Of a stretch of DNA of 64,000 nucleotides, positions 21,833-33,379 are shown piece after piece (the first letter of the stretch is position 1; every line of letters starts with the position of its first letter). Source of the DNA: Dipteris shenzhenensis (taxonomy: Eukaryota > Polypodiophyta > Polypodiopsida > Gleicheniales); assembly GCA_047967505.1 (NCBI GenBank), contig CM106538.1; one strand, written 5' to 3'. A program made the position numbers and the translations under genes. The notes under the pieces were generated by a model. That model was given only the letters and a program-made list of their open reading frames with translations. It was not told where the DNA came from and did no database searches.

Positions 21833-24800
21833 ATGTCCCAAGAAAGAGGGAAGTCTCGTAGCAAATCCAAGGCTAGGAACATTGAGTGTTACCACTATGG
21901 GAAGAAGGGCCATATTAAAAAGGATTGCTACAAGCCGAAAAGAGAGCAAAAGGATAAGAAAAAGAATGCAAATTGGGGTGCAAATCAAAAGGAAGAGAGT
22001 CCGAGGAGATCAATGCAGTCACACATGATAGTGACAATGACGTTCTCTTCATGTCTAGTTTATCTGCAGAGTTGCTTACCACTTCAGATGATGCATATTC
22101 CTAGGATTGGATTTTGGATTCTGGTGCTTCATTCCATGTTACTCCTCATAGGGAATGGTTCTCCACTTATGACAGTGGAAAGACAGGTTGTGTGCATCTT
22201 GGAAATGACTATGCATGTGACATAGTGGGAGTAGGTGACATAAAGTTTTCTTTTGCAAATGGGTCCACATTTATTTTGAAACATGAGACATGTGCCTAAG
22301 TTGACCAAGAGTCTTATTTCAGTGGGTCAGCTAGATGATGCTGGTTTTCACACCACTTTTGGCTTTCAGAGTTGGAAAATTCAAAAGGGCTCTATGCTTT
22401 TGGCCAGGGGTGCCAAGTGTGGGACTTTATATCCCTTACATGTATCAGGGGTATTTGATCATGTTGTTGCAATAACCGAGCAGCCAAGCATTTCTTTGTG
22501 GCATTGTAGGTTAGGGCACATGAGCCAAAATGGAATGAAACTCTTATGCCATTTGGGTTATGTACCGCATTTGAGTTTCTCTGATTTTGAATTTTGTGAG
22601 CACTATCTCTATGGGAAGCAGACTAAATCAGCCCATAAAAGAAGGGGAAAGAAAGAGTTTGAAAATCTTGATTTGGTGCATTCAGACGTATGTGGTCCCA
22701 TGCCTACACGATCATTAGGCGGGGCTAAATACTATGTGACATTCATTGATGATCCAACTAGGAAAGTGTGGGCTTATGCTATAGCTCGGAAGAGTGATGT
22801 GTTCTAGGTATTTCAGAAATGGCTGGCCTTGGTTGAGAATCAGTCAGATAGAATGCTTAAATGCCTACAGACTAACAATGGTGGAGAGTATCTCTCTCCT
22901 GACTTTCAGCATTTCTGTGATACACGTGGGATTAAGAGGGAGCTCACATCCCCTCGTACTCCAGAACAAAATCTAGTTGCAGAAAAGATGAATTGTACCA
23001 TTCAAGAAAGGTTGCAATGCATGCTTTCCAATGCAAGTCTTTCTGGTGGTTTTTGGGCTGAGGCAATGAAGACTGCGGTGCATGTGATCAATAGATCACC
23101 TAGTAAGAGTTTGGATGGTGGTATTTCTGAAGAGGCATGGAGTGGCAAGAAGCCCTCTTACTCTCATTTACGTATATTTGGGTGTGAGGCATATGCACAT
23201 GTGCCAAAAGAGCTTCGAAAGAAGCTAGATCCTAATTCTAGGAAATGCATCTTTCTGGGTTATGGTGAAAGTGGAGAGATGGGCTATCGTCTCTGGGATC
23301 CAGAAGCAAAGAAGATCATACATAGCATGATGTAGTCTTAAATGAGAAGAAGATGCATAAGGCACCCATGAGGGATGTGGAAATGAGGAGAATCACTTTC
23401 CAGGATGTGAATCCACTTGCATATGTTGATAGACAGCAAGCTGTCCATGCACCAAATGTGCAAGAAATGGTACCAAAAAGTACTCCCACAGGTATACAAT
23501 CAAGGGTAGATGATGGATCATCTATTGGTGGAAATGATGAGCCAAATGTAGCTGGTATAAAGGTGGGACAGCAAGCTGAAATGCCCTTGAGAAGATCATC
23601 TAGAGTGTCTAGACTGCCTGATAGGTTTGTTCCAGGGGTAGATTATGTGATGCTTACTGATTGCGGGGAGCCTTCTTGCTACAGAGAGGCTATGATGCGC
23701 AAGGATCAACGCAAGTGGGAGTATGCTATGCAATCAGAGATGAGTTCACTTATGAAGAATAAGACTTGGGACTTGGTTTCTTTGCCACATGGAAGGAAAG
23801 CATTGCCATGTAAATGGGTCTACAAAATGAAGGTCACAGGTGATGATGTGCCTAGGTACAAGGCCCATTTGGTTGCTAAAGGGTTCAAGCAAGAGAAGGG
23901 TGTGGACTTTGATGAGATATTCTCTCCGGTTGTAAAGATGACCACACTTAGATGCATGCTTGGACTAGTGGCATCAGAGGATATGGAGCTCATGCAGATG
24001 GATGTCAAGATAGCTTTCTTGCATGGGGATTTGCATGAGGAAATTTACATGGTGCACCCAGAAGGCTTTGAAGAAAAGGGCAAAGAGCATTTAGTTTGCA
24101 AGCTGAAGAAGAGTCTCTATGGTCTTAATCAAGCACCTAGAGAATGGTATCAGAAGTTTGATGCTTTCATTCGGTCCCAGGGTTTTAGAAGGAGTGAAAT
24201 TGATCACTGCCTCTACACTAAAAGGGCTAAGGATAATAGCTTGATAATCTTGGCACTATATGTGGATGATATGCTATTGGCTAGCAAGAATACTTATGAG
24301 CTAGATGCATTAAAGGCCAAGTTGCATGAGGCCTTTGATATGAAGGATTTGGGACTTACAGGTCATATTCTTGGTATGTGCATCACGCATGATCAGAGTA
24401 GGAAACTCCTTTGGCTTTCACAAAAAGAGTATGTTACAAAAGTATTGCAGCGTTTCAATATGGAGGGGGGGAAGGCAGTGAGTACTCCATTGCCTCCATA
24501 TGTGAAACTGAGTCATACAGATAGTCCCAAATCAAATGAGGAAAGGGCCATGATGGCCAAGGTTCCTTGTGCATCAGTAGTTGGGAGTCTTATGTATGCT
24601 ATGATAGCTACTAGACCAGACATTACATTTGTAGTGGGAGTTGTTAGCCGGTATATGGCTAATCCAGGAAAGAGGCATTGGGAGGTAGTTAAGTGCATCA
24701 TGAGGTACATGAAGGGTACCAAGGAGATGTGCATCTGCTTTGGTAGAGGAGACATGCGTGTACTTGGGTACACAGATTCAAACTATGTAGGGCATGTGGA

Positions 24801-25215
24801 TAGTAGGAGATCAACTTCTGGTTATGTGTTCACCTTTGCAGGTGGTGCACTGTCGTGAATGTCTCGCGCACGGAAGTGTGTTGCTTTGTCTACCACAGAG
24901 GCTTAGTATGTTGCAGCCACAGAGGGTTGTGAGGCTATATGGCTTGATTGGCTAGTGGGAGATTTTGGGATTCATACAGGTGTACCGACATTGCATAGTG
25001 ATTCCATGAGTGCTATTCAGCTAGCACGGAATCCGATCTTTCATGCAAAGACCAAACACATTGAGGTCAGGTACCACTTCATTAGGGAGGTACTTGAGGA
25101 CAAGCGCATAAAGCTTGTCAAGGTTCATACAGATGATAACCTTGCAGATATGCTGACGAAGAGTCTACCTAGTCAACGGTTTGAGTATTTTCGTGTATTG
25201 ATGGGCATTGGATAG
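21833..25215 (+). pseudogene. Copia-A nucleocapsid-protease-integrase-RT-RNase H
   Basis: Domains in order: a knuckle in which the second Cys is Tyr (CYHYGKKGH; the sister copy has CYHCG), protease LDSGASFHVTPH near 22114, GAG-pre-integrase WHCRLGHMSQNGM, integrase with LVHSDVCGPM, TNNGGEY (catalytic Asp to Asn) and LVAEKMN, then RT (23353-24858) with KWVYKMKV, FLHGDLHEEIYM, YVDDMLLAS at 24258-24284, and RNase H ending LMGIG at 25215. Breaks: TAG near 22806, a frameshift near 23330, TGA at 24856 (Trp in the family) and TAG near 24906. The RT block is the best preserved part. Confidence 0.92.
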
Positions 25216-25268
25216 TATGCTCAGTGGTTGTCCTCCCTTAAAGGCACATTGTCCTTTAAGTGGGAGGT

Positions 25269-25439
25269 TGTGGGGGTTAAAGGTCATTGTGCCTTTACCC
25301 CGGTTATGTACAACACTCAAACACATATATAAATGAATGAAAAAGAAGATTAGGGTGGTTCTGCACCCATAAAAACTTGTGTGGCTCTCTGTTTCTCTCT
25401 CTCCCTCTTCCGTTCTTGCTTTCGTTGAGAGCACTCTCA
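25269..25439 (+). repeat. Copia-A 3' LTR (171 bp)
   Basis: Starts TGTGGGGGTTAAAGG directly after the polypurine AAGTGGGAGGT and ends GAGAGCACTCTCA. ACACATATATAAATG at 25321-25335 is a good TATA candidate. It is short for a plant Copia LTR. The next base begins Gypsy-1 sequence. Confidence 0.9.
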
Positions 25440-26090
25440 GCCCAACACTACATTTCCGATCACATGTCTCGTGTCAAGTTGGGAGAAGAAGCCATTGGAG
25501 TAGAAGACGACTTACCAGATGCCACACTATTTCAAATAAATGCTGTTCTAGAGTGGTGTGGAGATATCATTGGGTACTTAATGATAGGAAGACCACCCCC
25601 TGAAATGAAAGCAGTAGATGCCAGAAAATTAATTCCAAATGCTGCACCCTATCAACTCATTGCAGGACAACTGTATAAGATGAGCAAGGACCAGGTATTA
25701 AGAAGATGTGTAATGCCTCATGAGATCATGCCAATCCTAAGTGAAGTCCATGAAGGCATTGCAGGAGGACACTTCCAAGGGGAAGCCACAGCAAGAAAAG
25801 TTCTCCTCGTAGGCTATTGGTGGCCAACACTATGGGCAAATGCCTATGAATATGTAAAAGGCTATGATGTATGCAAATGGACTACTAAATCACAGCACAA
25901 AGACTTCAATCCCCTAACAATAGCTATTGCACAAAAACCATTTGAAAAATGGGGGATTGACTATGTGGGTCCCATCCATCCACAGTAGCAAAAGGAACAC
26001 AAGCATGCTACATCATTATGGCCACTGATTACTTTACAAAATGGACTGAAGCTAAAGCAGTCAGAAAGGTAGATGCCAGAAGCACATCAA
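25440..26090 (+). pseudogene. Gypsy-1 integrase, right part
   Basis: Resumes at the end of RNase H (SDHMSRVKLGEEA) and runs through a degenerate HHCC integrase finger (EVHEGIAGGHF ... VKGYDVCKW; the first Cys of the family pair is Tyr) into the rve core (FEKWGIDYVGPI, then, after a frameshift near 25986, ATDYFTKWTEAKA). It stops near 26090. No 3' LTR is seen. Together with 10561-15080 it is one element split by Copia-A. Confidence 0.85.
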
Positions 26091-26640
26091 GACCTTGGGT
26101 GAAAGTTCCAACACACGCCAATACCATGATGCCACTCAAATAAGCCTAATTAAAATATTCATCTGCTTGAATTTCAATTGTTTGGCCTGATTTTGTTACT
26201 ATGACCTACCCCCTACGAAGGCAGGCCAACAAGATTAGCATTATGGAATCCACAGATTCTCCAAATTGCTTTGAGAGACCTTTCCTTGGAGGAAAGCCCA
26301 AGGAAGGCGGCAAGTGGCCAGTAGGCTGTGAGCCACCTTTTTCGACAGCTTCCCGATCGAAAAAGGGTACCCTAGGTCATTTCTCGATCATCGAGGTCAG
26401 AGGGAGAGGGTAAATAAAGGTAAAGACTGCATGCAGCGGTGATGGCAGTGGGCCTGCAGGACAGACACTGTGTGGCAATCATGGGCTTGCGAGTGGATGA
26501 TGTGGTGTATACCCTACCTCTCTATGCTTAAATGAGCACTAGAGTGATGTGGCAGTGGTGGCATGATGGGCATGCGACAAGATGTGACATGTCTCAATAC
26601 GTGCCATCTGTCAAGCAGTAATTTTATCCTGGTCGCTTTC
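26091..26640. other. No gene seen
   Basis: Unassigned sequence between Gypsy-1 and a LINE fragment. A short plus-strand frame at 26201-26413 has no recognisable domain. It contains the hairpin at 26336-26367. Confidence 0.4.
26336..26367. repeat. Perfect inverted repeat (hairpin)
   Basis: CCTTTTTCGA and TCGAAAAAGG flank an 11-base loop, a perfect 10-bp stem. Function unknown. Confidence 0.7.
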
Positions 26641-27181
26641 TTGTTTCGAAATTGCTCGTGTCATTATTTCATGGAGTTTGAGTTTTCTGGTTGTTGTTTT
26701 ACCATGCTCCAGTAGAGTTTTACCATCTCTATGATCTAGAAGGGTCTTTCATTGGACGGTGGAGACCCACGTGCACCTTCTTTGTGAGTGTCCTATCTCA
26801 AAAAAAACTTTGGAAGGCTCTAGAGTTTAAGCTACACAGTTTTCATCTGGATATCAAACAGAAATGGAGATCAGTGCTACTAGGTGATAGAGGCACACAT
26901 AATGATTTTACCCACCAGATGATGTAGCCCTTGAGAGACATGTGGAACTAGCCTTTCAAAGTCTTCCACATGGGAGGATACCAGGACCAAGATACCTTGA
27001 AGAAATTCAAAAAGTCATGATCTCTTTTAGCGACCGAAACAAAGCTTGCAAAGCCTTAGGGCATTTATGGCACTAAGGCTATTTTTTTGTAGCCTAGAAG
27101 TCTACAGTTAGCTGTCTACCTCTATTTTGTAGTTTTTTTTCCCTTTAGTACAATTTTGGTTATCACGCCCAAAAAAAAAAT
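26640..27181 (+). mobile_element. LINE 3' fragment with poly-A tail
   Basis: A frame at 26691-26927 (LWKALEFKLHSFHLDIKQKW) resembles the C-terminal region after the RT in plant L1-type ORF2. The sequence then becomes T-rich and ends in a run of ten A at 27171-27180, as expected for a 5'-truncated LINE. No target duplication was verified. Confidence 0.45.
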
Positions 27182-27204
27182 CCAAGATGCATTACATTCA
27201 AATG

Positions 27205-27720
27205 CCTACCTAGACCAATGTTTAGGTATTGTAGTGTACACAAGAGAGCGGTCTGACCCATAGATGTAGTTTGTTCCTTGCTGGAAGTGGAACTTGGAAT
27301 CTTTCTTGACCCAAATATGGTTGAGCATTGAACCACTTATTGTTGTGGGGTTGTTGATTAGTTATTCCATGTTGTGTTATTTCATCATATGCTAGAGCTT
27401 ATGGAGTGAAGGCCCTTGCTTTTGAAAACAAATGTTGAAATCGCCAACGATATAAGCAAGCAACAGCATTGTGATTTGTCGAAGCATTGTGTCAAGCAAT
27501 GCAAGCAATGTGTCCACGTTGCAACAAGGGGACTTGTAGACATTTAGTCTGGGTAGCTTGTCAATGTGCTTAGCTTGGAACACTGTGAGTAAGCACTTGG
27601 TGCCATCTTTGTGACAAAATTCCTCTTTGATGACGAGAGTGATTTCGTTCTTGTAGTAGGTGGCTAGTCCTTGAAGACCACACACATACCTAAATCTTGG
27701 ATGCTTGTTTCTTCTGTCAT
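27205..27720 (-). pseudogene. Helentron endonuclease domain (EEP family)
   Basis: The block VYKSPCCNVDTLLALLDTML is followed by YIVGDFNICF (the GDFN motif), then GSMLNHIWV and SDRSLVYTTIP. In the family these read GS.LDHIW and SDHSPVYTTI, so two catalytic positions are changed (Asp to Asn, His to Arg). Stops lie between GDFN and the C-terminal motifs. It is downstream of the helicase on the same strand with no other gene between. Confidence 0.75.
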
Positions 27721-27859
27721 GGGATGTTTTTGCCTATTTGCAATTCTCTCGATATAGGGATGATTGGAGTCTAGGATGGTGGAATGTTGTCATTGTACAA
27801 TGATGAGTGCACATGTCGTGTATGCCTCCCTATGCTAGCATAGTTGAATTAGATCCATA

Positions 27860-28850
27860 TGATTGGTAGTTTTTGGACCAAATCTGCATCCATGAAAACT
27901 CCGTCTGCACCATTCACAAGCCCATCAGTTATGTCGAGATTACTCGAGCAAATTTCAACAATGCTTCCTTGCTTCTATCTTATCTCTATGTACAAGTCTC
28001 CAATTGCCTTTGCGTCACTAGGATGTGTATTGTCTTATTGCATGTACGATGACGTATATCCTTTGCCTTTAAGATAAAAGTTGTTGTGGTCAGTATTTTA
28101 AAAACCTCTTGATTGTGCTTGTCTTTGGATGTGTTTGTGTAAAAGAGGTGCAAAATAGACTCCTTCAAGAGTGGTTGTCAGTAGTATAGTTTATTAAGAT
28201 GCTTGATGTCCTCATTAGTGTGCTTGGCAACGTGAATGCGATTGAGTATATCTTTCTAAAAGAATCTAACTGGTGCATTGGTGTTGTCAACTCATACTAC
28301 ATCATCATATCAGTCCACACCAAAGGTGCAATCACTAGTGTTGCATGTTTGGTTGAGAATATCCAATCATCCTTTATAGAGCTTGCCTGGCATAGGTCTT
28401 CACAAAAGATTATATCGACGCCACAAAATGGTTGTGTGTGGTTGTGCTTTATCTCACGCATCCACATATCACATGCGATGAATGTGTTAAGGTCCACTAG
28501 AGAAATCTTGTCGATTACAATAAGCTTGAGCTCTTTGTACAAGTGGGACAAGGCTTGGAGCATCTCTACTGAAAGTCTTTTGTATGTGCTTGTCAGCAAA
28601 GGCAAGTGGATTGCAAAATGTATTGTTGTGCCTCCTATATTGTAGGTAGATTCTATAGTGTAAGCCAATAGCAATACATTCGACAAGCTTGCATCCAATG
28701 TTTGGCTGTGTGAGTAATGACGTAAGAGGGCTTGCATGAGCAAGAGCAATGTGAATGTTTTCCTATGCTGCTAGCATTGCTAGACAAAAACAAACAAATC
28801 AATGATCGTTCTCCCAAGCATTTTTTCAAGAGGATGTCTTCAATCAAAAG
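27860..28850 (-). pseudogene. Helentron Pif1-type helicase
   Basis: The frame at 28749-28297 has YNIGGTTIHFAIHLPL, LKLIVIDKISLVD (family DEISLVD, Glu to Lys) and CGVDIIFCEDLCQA. Further on come ELTTPMHQLDSF and, near 27960-27870, SSNLDITDGLVNGADGVF, the conserved helicase C-terminal motif. The P-loop region to the right is not legible. Frameshifts and stops interrupt the frame several times. It would unwind DNA during rolling-circle transposition. Confidence 0.85.
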
Positions 28851-30175
28851 CCACTTCTCTTTGTTTGGTCTTCCTAGTCAACAATGGTATTCTTGGTTGG
28901 GCATGAGATGATATGTGAAGTGTAATGCATGATGGAGAAATGGCATCTTGTTCGATGTGTCAGCTCTCTTTGTAAGTCGAATTTATTGCTGCTTGTCTCA
29001 TGAGGGGAGGATTACTAGAATTCGAGTGACTACGTTTGAGCAAGGTGATAGTTCGAGGGAGGACTTTCATAAAATTGACATTCTAGTGTGATGATTTATG
29101 TTCAAAAAGTAGCATGCATTTCTTACTTTCATAGTTGTTGTCCTACCCATGATATTGTGAGGAATCAATATCTTACATACAAACAAATTTTTTTGAAAAT
29201 GTTTGGCAATGTTTTTGCAAGGATCAAGGAAGAAGGAGGTGTGGAAGAAAGGGGTCAGAGTATGTGTTTTTCTTGTGAAATTTCCATTTTCAAGGCAAAA
29301 AACAATGGGAGGAGGAGCCTCTTGCCAATTTCATTTGGGCCATAACTTGGTCAATCAAACTCCAAATATGGTCATGTTTGTAGTCAAAACGATCGAAATG
29401 ATATGAATGAATCCATTTATCATGTTAGAGTGTCAAAATTATAGAGCTTTAAAAAGTTTGTACTTATCTTTGTTTCATCGGAGCTAAACCTTATCAAACT
29501 CTATTTTCTTAAATTTTTCTCATATAGAGTTTGGGTCCTTGGCTCCCTCCCTCCATTACCACAAGTATATACATGTTCATATACATATGAAGGTGATCCA
29601 TATTTTGTTAGCATCATGGTCATAAGGTGATCAATAATTTATTAGCTCCATAGTTTAAACATTTTATTCATGTCATCATTTCGTGTACAAAATGGATCAA
29701 ATCATATGGGTAGCATAAAATTCGACAAGCTACAAATAGTTTTTTGTGAAAGATTTTTCTAGGAGGAGCTTCTATATCATGGGCAGGACTATTTTTGTTT
29801 GTATGTAAATCCACAAAATAAAGAAACCCATTTAACTCATTGCTACCTTACATAATTTTGAGTGACTACCTCGAGATGTAGACATTGCAGCATTTCCCTT
29901 TTTGTAATTATTGAATGATTTCTAACTTGCATGGATTTTTTATTTATTGAATAATAGGTTTTCTCTTTGTATGTTGCCAATAATTTTTCATTTGGTATTC
30001 ATTGAATCATTGTTGACTTGCATGGACTTATGAGTTATCCCCAATAGTAAGTTTTATCTTTGTATGTTGCCAAGAATCATACAAAAAATAAGTAAGAACA
30101 ATCTCTAATAGTGTCATCTAGATTCAACCATTTCTAGTAAAAAATTATTGCTACTACAGGTTTAGAAAAAGTTCC
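28851..30175. other. No clear coding; degenerate helentron interior
   Basis: Between the linker and the helicase. Mostly AT-rich, stop-filled sequence. It probably includes an unidentified insertion, because the expected helicase N-terminus is not recognisable here. Confidence 0.4.
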
Positions 30176-30672
30176 TCATAAGCATTGCTCGAACTCTGGG
30201 CTCGCTCGAACACAACCGCTCGATGTTTTGACTTCACAAGGGCAGCATGTAGTCATATTTGTGGATGAAGTGGATGAAGTGCACAAGTGTGGTCTGGGAA
30301 AAAGTTGCTTGCTGAACTTAGATTTGTTCTCCTCAATCATCTGGTGGTTTGTGTGGTACAAGTCATGCCAAGTGGAAGGCTCATCATGGAGGCTATGTTC
30401 ACGATCAATGAAAGGAAGGTATAGTAAGCAACATTCATGAAAATGGTTCTCAGGGTCCCTTGCCTTGGTGAAGGGGTTGAAGTGTATCACTTTGACATGC
30501 TTGAGTTTTTTGGTCTCTTGTCCTCGATGCAAGAACCCACTAGCATATTCTATCAAACACAAGTCTACCAACGATGGATTCCTCTTTGGGTATTTGGCAA
30601 TGATATCATCAAAGAAGATGTCAGTACTACATGGTTTCATCATCTCCAACTACATGTGTCTTTTCAGGAGGA
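30176..30672 (-). pseudogene. Helentron Rep-helicase linker region
   Basis: CSTDIFFDDIIAKYPKRNPS, LCLIEYASGF and FNPFTKARDPENHFHE with CLLYLPFIDREHSL are the blocks between Rep and helicase in Helitrons. The frame continues from the INTSLAKECTL block on the far side of TRG-C when that insertion and one GGGTG copy are removed. One TAG (CAG-to-TAG type) lies just inside. Confidence 0.8.
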
Positions 30673-30677
30673 GGGTG

Positions 30678-31009
30678 TGTTGAAGCACATGGATCGAGCT
30701 CTCCTATGGACCCTAAGCTCCTCTAATGACAACACTAATTGAAGGTGGATGAATCCTAAGAGTGATCATGATCTATAACTCAAGTCAATTAGGTTCCAAG
30801 ATAGATTATCTTGGACTCATAAAGAAAATTTTGAGATAGTGCAAAGTGCTTGATTGATATTACTTCAAATGAACCTCCCTTTTATAGGAGTGGGTGCTTA
30901 CATCCATATGCATACTCACATGTGGGATATGTCCTCCATGCCATGTGGCATCTTGCCCTTTACTCATACCTTTGCTCTACATGTGCTCATGGCACCACAA
31001 CTCTCAACA
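30678..31009 (-). repeat. TRG-C 3' LTR (332 bp)
   Basis: Plus-strand ends TGTTGAAGCAC...CTCTCAACA. Read on the minus strand it is preceded by the polypurine AAGGGGAGG (31018-31010). Confidence 0.92.
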
Positions 31010-31206
31010 CCTCCCCTTGGTGCCATGATCCTTTGGCTATTGCAAGGTGGTCAAATGTGAGTTACAAGATCAAATCCTCCCCTGGGTGCTTACATGGCTA
31101 CTCTCAAGTGGTCAGGTTTGAATACAAGAATATAGGCTAAAGGTGGAAAGGCTTTTGCTTCTTAGTACATGTTGTTCTTGTCATTCTACTCATAGCTTAA
31201 TGATGA

Positions 31207-31959
31207 CTCCATGTAGTTGACCTACTAGTTCTTCAATCTGCAATCTTCTTCCTTGTGTCCCAACTTCTTGCAATGTTAACACTTTGGTTTATTCTTCAGT
31301 TTGCAGTCACTTTGATAGTGACCCATCCTTTTGCAATGGTAGCACTTTGTTGATGTTTTACTGAACAGTGCTTGTTCTTCATTATAGTTGTTGTGTGTTG
31401 ATGTAGATGTCAATGATGCCTTCAACTCTATTTCTTTTTCAAGAAGAGAGGATACACATTCCTCAAACTTTGGATTTGGCAAATTCTTCAAAGTGGTTGT
31501 CAGTGCGCTATACTCTGCAAGCATGCTTTTAAGGAGGTTGCAAGTGCATCCTTTTCCCCTACTTTTGCATTTATGCCTTTGGGTCATAATGATTTTGATT
31601 TTGTTGAAAAATTGTACCATGGATTCATTGAAGCCCATGTGCAAACCATAGAATTCAATCTTAAGATGGATTTCTTGGTTTTTTGCTTTTGCACCAAACA
31701 CTATGTTCAACTCATCCCATGCATCCTTGGCATGATCCTTGGAGTCTATATGATGAATTATGTTTGGATCCATGTGCAAACCAGTGAGTGATAGTGTTGC
31801 TTTGTCTTTTTCCTTCCAGGCATAATTTTGTGCAGTGGGTATGTCTTCTTTTACAGTCTTTCAAAGCTTTTGATGCATCAAGAGATACCTCATTTGTGTA
31901 GACTAGGTGTGAAATCCTTCCTCGGTGAAATTCTCAATAATTGGGGTGTGTATTGCCAT
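31207..31959 (-). pseudogene. TRG-C gag with two zinc knuckles
   Basis: The ATG at 31959 (MAIHTPIIENF) starts a UBN2-type gag: DKATLSLTGLHMDPNIIHHI, KDAWDELNIVFG and LKNLPNPKFEECVSSLLEKE. Then come a CCHC knuckle CYHCKRMGHYQSDC and, after a stop at about 31276, a second one (HCKKLGHKEEDC). A TAG and a TGA in the first 60 codons fit TGG changes. The two-knuckle gag ends near 31207 and no pol follows. Confidence 0.85.
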
Positions 31960-33028
31960 TGTAAAGGTCTTACCAATTGAAGATACTTTCAAATCTGGTA
32001 GTGTCTAATTGCATTGTCTAATTGCATACAAGAAATCTGAGTTGACAGGCACGTAGAGCTTGAAAAAATAGTTATTGAGCGTGTGCAAATTCCTCTTGGA
32101 TTACAAGTTACACCTTGTCAAAGATTCGGTTGGTGTGGTGTCATGCTATAAGCAAAGGCTCGTTGGAGAGAGCTTGGCACTCGTGCGCTTGAGCTATGGC
32201 TTGTGTGTTAGAGCTATGGCTGATACACTGTTGTAGAGGCCCCAGGCAGCACCCCTTGCACCCACGCCATCCCGTGAGCTTTGAGATGCTAAAGGAGAGC
32301 CTCTCTCATGTAATCAATGTGTGGCAAGCCAGGGTGCACCCGTCTAGCGACTATGTAGCTCCAACAGTAGTGCCTCTTGTATTGTCTCCATGCCAAAGCT
32401 CGCGCCTGTAGATGCTACATTGGAAGAGCTTGGTTGTTGGTCATTTGTTGAGAGGCTTTGTTGGAGATGGCGCAGGGAGCTGCAAATGTTCAAGGCTACG
32501 TATGGAGAGCAAGAGCTAGCTAGAACAGGGATGGCAATTTAGGTAGCAGGTCATGGCTTCTTGATAGGCAGCATGATTTGTGGATGGACGAGGAAGTCAT
32601 TGTTGTTGTGGTTAGTTCTTCATTTGGGAGCTAGCCATTTGGAGTCACGTGAGGTAGAAGAAGTCACAGGAGCTTAAAGATTGAGGCTGTTAACACGGCT
32701 AGGGACAGATGCAGCAAGGAGGTGTCTGGAGGGTCTTACATAGAGAGCTCAGGATTATAGTTGCCTTGCTTAATTCTTTGAAGCTATAGAAGGTCAAGGC
32801 TTAGTTGCTTGAATTCGTCTCAAAGAACTTCCCTCACAAACCTCTCATGGAGCAGATTGTCTCTCTTTAAAAGAGAAGAAGAACTCGCCCTCTTTCACAA
32901 TGGAATCACTCATGAACCTCTCAAGAAATGCAAACGGAAACTTCTAATGCATGATAGGAATTTCTCTAGGTAGAGGAGAACTCTCAATCAAGAAATCTAC
33001 ATCTAATCTAGGAGAGCTAGGACCTAAA

Positions 33029-33040
33029 GCTCTAATACCA
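33029..33040 (-). other. TRG-C primer binding site
   Basis: On the minus strand TGGTATTAGAGC directly follows the LTR end ...CTTCAACA. It matches the initiator-Met primer site with one C-to-T difference that is common among plant Copia elements. Confidence 0.88.
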
Positions 33041-33373
33041 TGTTGAAGCACATGGACCGAGCTCTCCTATGGACCCTAAGCTCCTCTAATGACAACACTA
33101 ATCTAAGGTGGATGAATCCTAAGAGTGATCATGATCTATAGCTCAAGTCAATTAGGTTCCAAGATAGGTTAGCTTGGACTCATAAAGAGAATCTTGAGAT
33201 AGTGCAAAGTGCTTGATTGATATTACTTCAAATGAACCTCCATTTTATAAAGAGTGGATACTTACATCCATATGCATGCTCACATGTGGGATATGTCCTC
33301 CATGCCATGTGGCAGCTTGCCCTTTACTCATACCTCTGCTCTATATGTGCTCATGGCACCACAACTCTCAATA
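33041..33373 (-). repeat. TRG-C 5' LTR (333 bp)
   Basis: Plus-strand ends TGTTGAAGCAC...CTCTCAATA. The terminal ACA has become ATA, a C-to-T change. It is followed by the GGGTG target duplication. Confidence 0.92.
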
Positions 33374-33379
33374 GGGTGC

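Larger units (their letters stand above)
15077..25439 (+). mobile_element. Copia-A: LTR retrotransposon, interrupted by Copia-B
   Basis: Order: truncated 5' LTR, primer site, long leader (about 1.4 kb), gag, [Copia-B insertion 17145-21832], nucleocapsid, protease, integrase, RT, RNase H, polypurine tract, 3' LTR. It lies inside the RNase H region of Gypsy-1. No target duplication can be shown because the first 30 or so bases of the 5' LTR and most of the Gypsy RNase H are missing at the left junction. A related copy starts at 61333. Confidence 0.92.
30678..33373 (-). mobile_element. TRG-C: gag-only LTR retrotransposon nested in the helentron
   Basis: A complete 2,696-bp element with two LTRs, primer site, leader, gag and polypurine tract, but no protease, integrase or RT. 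It is flanked by GGGTG at 30673-30677 and 33374-33378. This is the structure of terminal-repeat retrotransposons with a gag domain (TR-GAG), which depend on an autonomous Copia for movement. The two LTRs differ at about 18 positions in 333, counted by eye. Confidence 0.92.

Noticed and set aside
27392-27685. Endonuclease block as part of the adjacent LINE
   Set aside because: The LINE fragment is on the plus strand and ends in poly-A at 27181; the endonuclease is on the minus strand, collinear with the helicase.
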